From: Salvator merianae
Taxonomy: Eukaryota > Chordata > Lepidosauria > Squamata > Teiidae
Assembly (NCBI GenBank): GCA_003586115.2
Contig: QVOM02000126.1
Span: forward strand, 10,469,036 to 10,533,035
DNA: 64,000 bases
Reading direction: 5' to 3'
This document shows, one piece after another, positions 20,791-30,484 of the stretch (position 1 is the stretch's first letter; each line of letters opens with the position of its first letter). The position numbers and the translations under genes are program-made. Below the pieces are notes generated by a model that was not told where the DNA came from, made no database searches, and was given only the letters and a program-made list of their open reading frames with translations.

Positions 20791-21700
20791 ACCCTAAGCT
20801 GGTAGCCAACACTACATAATTCTTTCCTTGCTTTTCTTTACTATGTTTTTATTACCATAAAGCAAGACATACAAAAAAGAAAATAAGAAATAAACATAAG
20901 ATATACATGACATGCATTTAAGAATAGAAATCCTTTTTTTCATATATCACATAACATAAAAAGAAAAAAATTAGTCATCCTTTTCCAATTCGTTAAATAT
21001 CATCTTCAAAATGTTCAGCCCTAACTAAAATATTCTTTGTTACCATGCTCTATATTTTCTTTATAACTCTCTAATTTCATTAATTTTATCTATTTGTGTA
21101 CATTTAACGTATCTTTATAATCACATTGTACTTTTTAATAAAAATACCCTTCATACTACTGTCAATTTCCTTCTCAAGCAGTTATTATTACAATAATTAT
21201 TTTAATAATTATTACAAAGAATTATTACAATTTCTCCCTGCATTTTTCTTTAATACCTTACTACATGAGCCAACATTCATTAAATTCCCGTTTTCTTATT
21301 CATGAAGTCTTCCACAGGACTGTGGTCTGCACAACCTTTAATAAACTTTCTACATCCCACACGCTTATCAATCCTTGAATAAATTTAATGTCGGTAAATA
21401 AAATAAAAATGTATACTGTCTTATCTAAGTCCTTCTTTCTACAAACATCTTCCAGGTTCATCGCATTCAAAAAAACTTTTCTCGTAAAAGTTGTCTGTCG
21501 GGTCTTTCTGCATTTACCTGTACAGTTCTGGATAATATCCAGATATTATGCAAAAAATGGGTCTTCTTGCCAACTCTTTCATTTTGGTGACTTTGTGGAT
21601 TTTGCCCTCTTGTGGGTTCAAGGAAAGTGATGTACACGTAGCCCTGAGCATTGTGTTGGAGACACCACTATTAGAAGTTCTAGCCAGGATGTTTCAGGTT
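20791..21700. other. AT-rich, no recognised feature
   Basis: Strongly AT-rich with poly-A/T runs. Could contain a decayed LINE on the minus strand, but I see no conserved motif. Confidence 0.4.
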
Positions 21701-21715
21701 ATCTATTTATTCTTT

Positions 21716-21895
21716 AGCCCTTTCTGCACTGAGCCTTATTCCAGATTATATCCCAGAATAGGGACCTGCCATCTGCATGCTGGTGCAGACTATGACAATC
21801 CCTGGGCAGGGCCTGCCATAATCCACACCAGCATGCAGGTGACAGGCCCCTGTTCCAGGTTATAATCTGGAATAAGGCCCAGTGCAGAAAGGGCC
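21716..21895. mobile_element. Perfect-type fold-back MITE (CCTTTCTGCACT termini)
   Basis: Left arm GCCCTTTCTGCACTGAGCC and right arm GGCCCAGTGCAGAAAGGGC are complementary, and so are the inner segments ('catctgcatgctggtg' and 'caccagcatgcaggtg'). A second copy lies at 63412-63534, and the termini resemble those of 42686-43193. Confidence 0.8.
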
Positions 21896-21904
21896 TTCAT
21901 CATT

Positions 21905-22068
21905 TATGGAGTTTACTTCTTCTTCCCTCCCCTTTGAAACAACCCTGTGAGGAAGGATAGGCTGGTCCCAGTTCATCCACACAGCTTCCATGATCAGCTG
22001 GGGGTCTGAACCTCGAGATGCTTAGCCACTGCAACCACTACGCTACACTGCCTGGCTCTGGTTACTTA
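21905..22068 (-). mobile_element. MIR-like / tRNA-SINE remnant
   Basis: On the minus strand it reads 'gtgtagcgtagtggttgcag', an A-box-like tRNA head, then 'gaggttcagaccc', and ends with 'cctcacagggttgtttcaaa', the CORE-SINE-like word seen in old amniote SINEs. Diverged. Confidence 0.6.
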
Positions 22069-22139
22069 TTTGGAGTGCAACTTCCCACAAGAGTATCCAC
22101 CACCCGCTTTTCTGAGGAGGAAGCAAGTTACAGTGTGGG

Positions 22140-22450
22140 AATGAAATATAAATCATTAGGATTCCTTGACTGCTGAAAGAGGGAATCTCTGGTGGTGATT
22201 TAAAGCTTGCCACGGCCTCTGGGCTTATTTTTCCTTCAGAGACATTTTAATCAAGGCCCCCGTTGCCGTAATCTCCTTGCAGTGTGCATTCCCCCCATCT
22301 TTGAGGGGGCAGTGTTGTCATCATCGTAAATCAGCAGGCAATAACTCAATTATATCAGCATCGACGTGGTTGAGGCCGTAATAAATTACCGCCTTGCTAG
22401 GGATTTAATTACGGCATAAATCAGCAGTCTGCTTTCACAAAGGGAAGCTG
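22140..22450. promoter_or_regulatory. Candidate conserved non-coding element
   Basis: Non-repetitive, balanced composition with many homeodomain-type TAAT/ATTA cores ('gggatttaattacggc', 'cgtaataaattaccgcc') and a directly repeated TAAATCAGCAG (22329-22339 and 22417-22427). No open frame spans it. It resembles developmental enhancer-like conserved sequence in texture only; conservation is not shown by this window. Confidence 0.3.
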
Positions 22451-22949
22451 ACCAAGCTTGTGTTTCAGTGACAACCAGGGATCATGGGGTTCCTAAATGG
22501 AGAGGCGAGCTGCTCGTGGTCCCAAGCAGGTGACCCCAAGTGTGGTTTCTCATGGATCCGGGTGGCAAGAACCTCACTGAGGAAGTGGACAGTGGCCTGT
22601 GAAAAACATTGCTAACCTTTTTCTCTTGGCCTTACAATAAGCTAATTCAGCTACCCATTGAGAAATCATTTCACTGTACTAGATCTCTGAGTACAAACGC
22701 TACGAAGCATTGTTCCATATCACCCGGGGAGTGATCAATATAAAATTTTCATTAAGGTAGCAAATAGTAGGGAAGAATAAGCCAAGCTGTCAAACAATAC
22801 ATTGTTCATGTTCTATTAAAAGGGTCTCTGGATAGCAACAGCATGCTATATTAGAAGTACCAGTTCCTGAACTGGAGCCAGACTTTAACCATCAATCAAA
22901 TGTGGTGAAAGATTATGTGCATTAAACAGTAGACACATATGGATTAAAC

Positions 22950-23132
22950 CAAGGGTGTGTCTAGTTATCGCACTCCCGAGGGTGGGAGGGTGGAATGTCT
23001 CCCAGCCCCAAACTGGCATCAAGTCCTCACTACCGCCCTGAGGAGCGGAATGGGATGCACTGGTCTCAGAGCAGGATTTCCCACACTGATGACGCCTTGT
23101 TCCACTGATTCATCTTGCAGTAGCCATTTAGA
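22950..23132 (-). repeat. Inverted partner of 24880-25010
   Basis: 'tctcagagcaggatttccca' and 'tgattcatcttgcagtagcc' here are the reverse complement of 24897-24965. In both copies the repeat abuts a CR1 3' end at the same base. Confidence 0.85.
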
Positions 23133-23745
23133 ATCATAGAATCATAGAGTTGGAAGGGACCTCCAGGGTCATCCAGTCCAACCCCCTGCTCAATGCAGGA
23201 TTCACGAAACCATCCCAGACAGATATCCGTCCAGCCTCTCCTTGAAGACCTCCAGCAAAGGAGAGCTCATCTCCTCCTGTGGTAACCGGTTCCACTGACT
23301 GATCGCCGTTACGGTCAGAAAGTTTTTCTAATATCTAGCTTGTATCTACTCCCTTGAAGTTTCATCCCATTGTTTCTAGTCCTTCCTTCTTGTGCAACTG
23401 AGAATAGGGCCAATCCTTCTGCACTGTGACAGCCCTTCAGATACTTGAAAACAGCTATCATGTCTCCTCTCAGTCTTCTCTTCTGCAGGCTAAACATTCC
23501 TAGGTCCTTTAACCGTTCCTCGTAGGACAGGGTTTGCAGACCGCTCACCATTTTGGTCGCCCTTCTCTGAACTTGTTCCAGTTTGTCAATGTCCCTTTTA
23601 AACTGGGGCGCCCAGAACTGGACACAATACTCCAGATGAGGTCTGACCAAGGAAGAGTAAAGTGGGACAATTACGTCTCGAGATCTAGACTCTATACTCC
23701 TCTTGATACAGCCCAGGATGGTGTTTGCCTTTTTTGCAGCTGCAA
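23133..23745 (-). mobile_element. CR1 3' end (ATTCTATG-tail subfamily)
   Basis: Starts 'agaatcatagaatcatagag' (reversed tail) and extends through the ORF2 C-terminus ('[13 protein letters not shown]' start at 23650) to about 23745. It is close in sequence to 15878-16510 and one to several frame breaks shorter. Dead copy. Confidence 0.9.
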
Positions 23746-23944
23746 AAAAGAAGGCACTTGCATTTTTCTCTGGCTTACATCAAATCTTGAGACAAAGAAC
23801 AATGTGTGGTGTAGCTCATCTTCCCACAATCCCATTTCTCTTTTTTTAAAAAAATCTCCAGTTACGACAATGGGAAGATAGTAAAATGCATTCTCTTTCT
23901 TTTCATTTCCGTACTGTCAGTTCTTAAGCTTTGTTTAAGATGAC

Positions 23945-24385
23945 AAGAATGTAAGAAAAGTCCTGCTGGCCAGGCCAGGACTCATATAGTCCAGCATCCC
24001 ATCTTGCACAGTAACCCACCAGTTGCTTCTGGGCATCTCAAGCAGAAAACAAAGGCAAAACCTTCACCTGCTCTCCACTCCCTGCAAATGACCTTTAGAG
24101 GAATCCTGCCTGTCTCTCCAACCTGAGGCAGTACGTAGGAATGCATTGTAGTAGCCATTGATATATATGTCCTGCATGAATTAAAAGGAGCCCTGGTGGA
24201 TCAGGCTACATCCCATCTAGTCCAGCATCCTGTCTCACACGGTGACCCACCAGTTGCTTCTGGGCATCTCAAGCAGAAGACAAAGGCAAAACCTTCACTG
24301 CTCTTGACTCCCTGCAAATGGCTTTTGGAGGCATCCTGCCTGTCTCTCCAACCTGCGGCAGTGCCTAGGCATCAATCCATGTTTT
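23945..24385 (-). mobile_element. Two CR1 3' ends head-to-tail
   Basis: First copy 23945-24180 (diverged reversed tail 'aagaatgtaagaaaagtcct'), second 24181-24385 ('aaaggagccctggtggatca'). Both contain 'cccaccagttgcttctgggc' and end in the 'aacctg.ggcagtgc' region. Confidence 0.8.
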
Positions 24386-24867
24386 ATTCTGGAATATCCA
24401 AAGATAGCAGAATACATAAGCGAGGTCTGAATGCAGCTTAGAAGCTATACAGAAGGATGTTTGGTTTCCTTTTAACTTTGCCTACTGGTGTGGCCATGCA
24501 CAGCAAGACACGTCTGTGTAACATAACAAATTGCCATTTTGAAACCAGCCCGCATAAATACAAGACTGCCCATCAGCTCCTTCCTTTCCCTCGCTTTTTT
24601 GACAGACAGAGAGAGAGGACGGGGTGTGTCTGCTGTGGCACAAGGGAGGAATTATCATCCTCCCGTCTACTTGGGCAGCTAATCGCTTGAAAAGGCCTTT
24701 CAGATGTAGCCAGCAGAAGATATCTTGAGTGGGAACAACTGGAATCCATGTGGCCCTGGAGGCCTGCTGGCTCCGGCATCCTCTGCACTTGGTGCACTTC
24801 AGGGACACTCTGGGGGGAGGGTGTACAAACTCATTTGCCTCTGGTGAGTCCCTGAGCCTCCTCAGTT
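24386..24867. other. No recognised feature
   Basis: Short open frames on both strands without recognisable domains. Confidence 0.4.
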
Positions 24868-25085
24868 GGAGGTCCCTTCCAACTCTATGATTCTAAATGG
24901 CTACTGCAAGATGAATCAATGGAACAACACACCATCAGTGTGGGAAATCCTGCTCTGAGACCAGTGCAACAAAAGTGCAAAGATAGTGCGATCTCTGCAC
25001 TGTCAGGACAACAGGCGATAATTCAGTGCCGTTTTCCTCTGGAATGTCACCTGTTGGTGCTTTATCCGGATAGCATCTGGAGCCG
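24868..25085 (+). repeat. CR1 3' tip plus adjoining repeat, plus copy
   Basis: 24868-24894 is the last CR1 bases and tail ('ggtcccttccaactctatga'). From 24895 the sequence is the inverted partner of 22950-23132. Its later part ('caacaggcgataattc', 'ggaatgtcacctgttggtgc') resembles the right end of the DNA element at 38411-38800. Confidence 0.75.
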
Positions 25086-26044
25086 GCCCTGACTTTCATG
25101 GGATGCCACCACTTTTGGATGACAGGGCGGAATCACATCTGGTGTGGGTCTGTAGACCTGCCCCTCCCCTTGGCTTTCTAGAGGTCAACCTTTTGACCTT
25201 ATCTGGATGGTGCTGGAGGACTTGGCGGACTCCTATTGGCCACTTACCTGTGATAACTACGCACTTCCAGCTTCAATTAATTGCTCCCTGCACAGAGGAG
25301 ACCCTCTTGCTGAACTTGCTCCACTCCCACCAGCATTGTGAGTTTAGACCATCAGGCGAGATTCCCCCCATTTTTGCATTCAGTGGGAATTGCTTGGCAG
25401 CTCCCTGGGATAGTGTTGGACTCGAGGCAAATGGAGCGGTGATTGTCGGTAGGGCCAGAACAATAGGATTTCTATTAGGCTTGCTTCCCTGAATAGCTCT
25501 GGGCATCAAAGCCACTTGGCCACGCCGTAACTAGCAGGCATCTACGGTCAGCGGCTTCCCTCTCCACTGCACCAGAATGAGAAACGCAGCCCTTCGGCTT
25601 TGCATTCAGGCAGACATAAAGCAGCAAGCATCCAGCCGCTTCCTCTGCCTCGTCAGGGAAGAATGCCAGCACCCTGCCGCCCATCAACAGAAAGCCTTCT
25701 CACGTTCGCGCAAGGGGGCAAAGAAATGCCACAAATGTGTCTCATTTCCTCCAGGCTGCAAAACCTGGGACGCCGGACGCCTGGCACTCAGCACTGTGCA
25801 GAAAGTGCTTCCAGAGAGCTGATGGAGCAGAAAAATCCTTCAACTTTTTGGCTCATTTGTCGCTGACGACAGCGTGAAACTATAAAGTTACAAGGGGAAA
25901 GGCCGAGCCCAAGCCCACAGCACCACGGTTCCTTCCGTCCATTCTTGGGAAAAGGGTCTTCAAAGAGCACAGAGAGCTTTTCGATCTCAGCTGCAACTGG
26001 AGGAAAAGGCAGGACCCACAGGCAAGGGGAGGAGCGTTTTAAGT
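25086..26044. other. No recognised feature upstream of the minisatellite
   Basis: Probably unique sequence. Open frames at 25103-25492 and 25577-25866 show no domain. It passes directly into the pyrimidine-rich array. Confidence 0.4.
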
Positions 26045-26046
26045 GT

Positions 26047-29000
26047 TCCACTCCCTCCTCCCCCTCCCCTCTGCATTCCACTCCCTCCTTCCCCTCCCTT
26101 CTCCATTCCACTCCCTCCTTCCCCTCCCCTCTGCATTCCACTCCCTCCTTCCCCTCCCCTCTGCATTCCACTCCCTCCTTCCCCTCCCCTCTGCATTCCA
26201 CTCCCTCCTTCCCCTCCCCTCTGCATTCCACTCCCTCCTTCCCCTCCCCTCTGCATTCCACTCCCTCCTTCCCCTCCCCTCTGCATTCCACTCCCTCCTT
26301 CCCCTCCCCTCTGCATTCCACTCCCTCCTTCCCCTCCCCTCTGCATTCCACTCCCTCCTTCCCCTCCCCTCTGCATTCCACTCCCTCCTTCCCCTCCCCT
26401 CTGCATTCCACTCCCTCCTTCCCCTCCCCTCTGCATTCCACTCCCTCCTTCCCCTCCCCTCTGCATTCCACTCCCTCCTTCCCCTCCCCTCTGCATTCCA
26501 CTCCCTCCTTCCCCTCCCCTCTGCATTCCACTCCCTCCTTCCCCTCCCCTCTGCATTCCACTCCCTCCTTCCCCTCCCCTCTGCATTCCACTCCCTCCTT
26601 CCCCTCCCCTCTGCATTCCACTCCCTCCTTCCCCTCCCCTCTGCATTCCACTCCCTCCTTCCCCTCCCCTCTGCATTCCACTCCCTCCTTCCCCTCCCCT
26701 CTGCATTCCACTCCCTCCTTCCCCTCCCCTCTGCATTCCACTCCCTCCTTCCCCTCCCCTCTGCATTCCACTCCCTCCTTCCCCTCCCCTCTGCATTCCA
26801 CTCCCTCCTTCCCCTCCCCTCTGCATTCCACTCCCTCCTTCCCCTCCCCTCTGCATTCCACTCCCTCCTTCCCCTCCCCTCTGCATTCCACTCCCTCCTT
26901 CCCCTCCCCTCTGCATTCCACTCCCTCCTTCCCCTCCCCTCTGCATTCCACTCCCTCCTTCCCCTCCCCTCTGCATTCCACTCCCTCCTTCCCCTCCCCT
27001 CTGCATTCCACTCCCTCCTTCCCCTCCCCTCTGCATTCCACTCCCTCCTTCCCCTCCCCTCTGCATTCCACTCCCTCCTTCCCCTCCCCTCTGCATTCCA
27101 CTCCCTCCTTCCCCTCCCCTCTGCATTCCACTCCCTCCTTCCCCTCCCCTCTGCATTCCACTCCCTCCTTCCCCTCCCCTCTGCATTCCACTCCCTCCTT
27201 CCCCTCCCCTCTGCATTCCACTCCCTCCTTCCCCTCCCCTCTGCATTCCACTCCCTCCTTCCCCTCCCCTCTGCATTCCACTCCCTCCTTCCCCTCCCCT
27301 CTGCATTCCACTCCCTCCTTCCCCTCCCCTCTGCATTCCACTCCCTCCTTCCCCTCCCCTCTGCATTCCACTCCCTCCTTCCCCTCCCCTCTGCATTCCA
27401 CTCCCTCCTTCCCCTCCCCTCTGCATTCCACTCCCTCCTTCCCCTCCCCTCTGCATTCCACTCCCTCCTTCCCCTCCCCTCTGCATTCCACTCCCTCCTT
27501 CCCCTCCCCTCTGCATTCCACTCCCTCCTTCCCCTCCCCTCTGCATTCCACTCCCTCCTTCCCCTCCCCTCTGCATTCCACTCCCTCCTTCCCCTCCCCT
27601 CTGCATTCCACTCCCTCCTTCCCCTCCCCTCTGCATTCCACTCCCTCCTTCCCCTCCCCTCTGCATTCCACTCCCTCCTTCCCCTCCCCTCTGCATTCCA
27701 CTCCCTCCTTCCCCTCCCCTCTGCATTCCACTCCCTCCTTCCCCTCCCCTCTGCATTCCACTCCCTCCTTCCCCTCCCCTCTGCATTCCACTCCCTCCTT
27801 CCCCTCCCCTCTGCATTCCACTCCCTCCTTCCCCTCCCCTCTGCATTCCACTCCCTCCTTCCCCTCCCCTCTGCATTCCACTCCCTCCTTCCCCTCCCCT
27901 CTGCATTCCACTCCCTCCTTCCCCTCCCCTCTGCATTCCACTCCCTCCTTCCCCTCCCCTCTGCATTCCACTCCCTCCTTCCCCTCCCCTCTGCATTCCA
28001 CTCCCTCCTTCCCCTCCCCTCTGCATTCCACTCCCTCCTTCCCCTCCCCTCTGCATTCCACTCCCTCCTTCCCCTCCCCTCTGCATTCCACTCCCTCCTT
28101 CCCCTCCCCTCTGCATTCCACTCCCTCCTTCCCCTCCCCTCTGCATTCCACTCCCTCCTTCCCCTCCCCTCTGCATTCCACTCCCTCCTTCCCCTCCCCT
28201 CTGCATTCCACTCCCTCCTTCCCCTCCCCTCTGCATTCCACTCCCTCCTTCCCCTCCCCTCTGCATTCCACTCCCTCCTTCCCCTCCCCTCTGCATTCCA
28301 CTCCCTCCTTCCCCTCCCCTCTGCATTCCACTCCCTCCTTCCCCTCCCCTCTGCATTCCACTCCCTCCTTCCCCTCCCCTCTGCATTCCACTCCCTCCTT
28401 CCCCTCCCCTCTGCATTCCACTCCCTCCTTCCCCTCCCCTCTGCATTCCACTCCCTCCTTCCCCTCCCCTCTGCATTCCACTCCCTCCTTCCCCTCCCCT
28501 CTGCATTCCACTCCCTCCTTCCCCTCCCCTCTGCATTCCACTCCCTCCTTCCCCTCCCCTCTGCATTCCACTCCCTCCTTCCCCTCCCCTCTGCATTCCA
28601 CTCCCTCCTTCCCCTCCCCTCTGCATTCCACTCCCTCCTTCCCCTCCCCTCTGCATTCCACTCCCTCCTTCCCCTCCCCTCTGCATTCCACTCCCTCCTT
28701 CCCCTCCCCTCTGCATTCCACTCCCTCCTTCCCCTCCCCTCTGCATTCCACTCCCTCCTTCCCCTCCCCTCTGCATTCCACTCCCTCCTTCCCCTCCCCT
28801 CTGCATTCCACTCCCTCCTTCCCCTCCCCTCTGCATTCCACTCCCTCCTTCCCCTCCCCTCTGCATTCCACTCCCTCCTTCCCCTCCCCTCTGCATTCCA
28901 CTCCCTCCTTCCCCTCCCCTCTGCATTCCACTCCCTCCTTCCCCTCCCCTCTGCATTCCACTCCCTCCTCCCCCTCCCCTCTGCATTCCACTCCCTCCTT

Positions 29001-29240
29001 CCCCTCCCCTCTGCATTCCACTCCCTCCTTCCCCTCCCCTCTGCATTCCACTCCCTCCTCCCCCTCCCCTCTGCATTCCACTCCCTCCTTCCACTCCCCT
29101 TTGCATTCCACTCCCTCCTCCCCCTCCCCTCTGCATTCCACTCCCTCCTCCCCCTCCCCTCTGCATTCCACTCCCTCCTTCCCCTCCCCTCTGCATTCCA
29201 CTCCCTCCTTCTTCCCCTCTTTGTTCCACTCCCTCCTTCT
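26047..29240. repeat. 30-bp minisatellite, about 105 units
   Basis: The unit is CTGCATTCCACTCCC followed by TCCTTCCCCTCCCCT (27 of 30 bases pyrimidine on the plus strand). Full units run from 26071 to 29190 (104), with one imperfect unit to 29220 and partial units at both ends. Units 26131-28950 (94 in a row) are identical by eye. Variants (CTC for CTT, CTT for CCT, TTG for CTG, CAC for CCC) are confined to the first three and last nine units. Because 30 is divisible by 3 and the unit has no stop in any frame, all six frames stay open and give spurious ~1,100-aa frames; none is credible as a gene. Array length may be an assembly estimate. Confidence 0.98.
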
Positions 29241-29274
29241 GCTGCCTTGCCACTGGAGATCAAAGCCAGGGATG

Positions 29275-29460
29275 CCCTAGCTTTGATCATGACAGGCAGA
29301 GATGGGGCTGCCTTTCCCCTCTGCCATCATGATCACATCCAGGGTATCCCCAGCTTTGATCATTATAGGCAGGGGCAGAGGTAACCCTCTCCTCACTGTC
29401 AGGATCAAAGTAACGGAATCCCCAGCTTTGATGCTGACAGTGAGGGTTTCAAACACTGAG
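29275..29460. repeat. 72-73 bp degenerate tandem repeat with inner inverted repeats
   Basis: CCC(T/C)AGCTTTGAT recurs at 29275, 29348 and 29420 (periods 73 and 72). Between them lie GATCAAAG words (29258, 29403), complementary to CTTTGATC. About 2.5 units, directly next to the minisatellite. Confidence 0.7.
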
Positions 29461-30484
29461 AAACCAGGAAACACTTGATGGCCAGCCATCAAGACCACCA
29501 CACAGGACCCCAGCTGAGACGAGGCATGGATGTAGAGAGCTTCACCGTGAAGCAATATGCTGTTTATTGATAAGAAATCACGATGTTTAATTGCGGTTAT
29601 AAGATTATATACCTCAACATTTACCCCTCTCGACCAGTCTATTTCCCACCCACCCCCGTCTAAACTTCCTGGTATCCCCCCTGTTTTCCCAAGCCCTAAC
29701 CTAGGAGAGCTCCTTGCAACCTCACCATTAGCTACCCACCATTTCTTATTTCCCAGTACCATGAGAATTCAGGATCAACGAGGTAAGCCAGGAGACAAGG
29801 TCCTGTAGCTCACGCTGGAGAAGATGGCAACACAAATGCCGTCCTTACGATGGCCCCAAGGGCCACTTCCTGTGTTTGAACACGGGGGCCACCACCAAGG
29901 GACCAAGCAAGTTCTCTTGAGCTGAAGCACCACCACAAGGGGAGAGGAGAGTTTTGAGAGCTCTTTAACTCTTTAACACACTCTGCCGTTAAAGCACTAT
30001 GCTTGGTGGGGGAGAAGAATGGTGTCTGTGTGGGCAATGCACTCTTCTTGCACACTGAATCTGCAGGACTCTGCTGTGATGAGGATAAGAGGTGCGAGAC
30101 CACACAGGCAGAGTTCGGATATGGGCTCTGGTGAATCTGTCTAAGTCCCAGCTGGGGGACTAGAAGTGGTTCCAAAGCTCAGGTTGTCTGCATTCACAGC
30201 CAAGAACTAAGTCTGTCAAGGTGACATGAGCTGGCAGATGAATCCTACTGTGTTGTTCAGTTGTCCCTTTCGACATTGGGGGTTCCCCCCAGGTCACTCC
30301 TTTTAAGCCTTGCAGATGCAACCTGAGAGCACAGATAGCGCTATAGAGACCCTTGTCAACAGCCTCTTTCACACACGATGGCTGAAGCAATGCAGTAACT
30401 GAAGATGACTCCTGGAGTGAATTTTGATCACCGTGCTGTCAAGTGCTGTAGTGGCAGAATGTGTTATCTGCAATCTGCTGCTGC
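29461..30484. other. No recognised feature
   Basis: Moderate GC with several frames under 160 aa. I could not assign it to a gene or known repeat. Confidence 0.4.

Noticed and set aside
26047..29240. CRISPR-like regular repeat array
   Set aside because: There are no spacers, no cas genes, and the setting is vertebrate. It is a head-to-tail minisatellite.
25788..29384. Five overlapping open frames of 1,083-1,137 aa on both strands, with perfect 10-residue repeats
   Set aside because: They are translations of the stop-free 30-bp minisatellite in different frames. Simultaneous opening of all frames on both strands follows from the unit composition and is not evidence for a protein.
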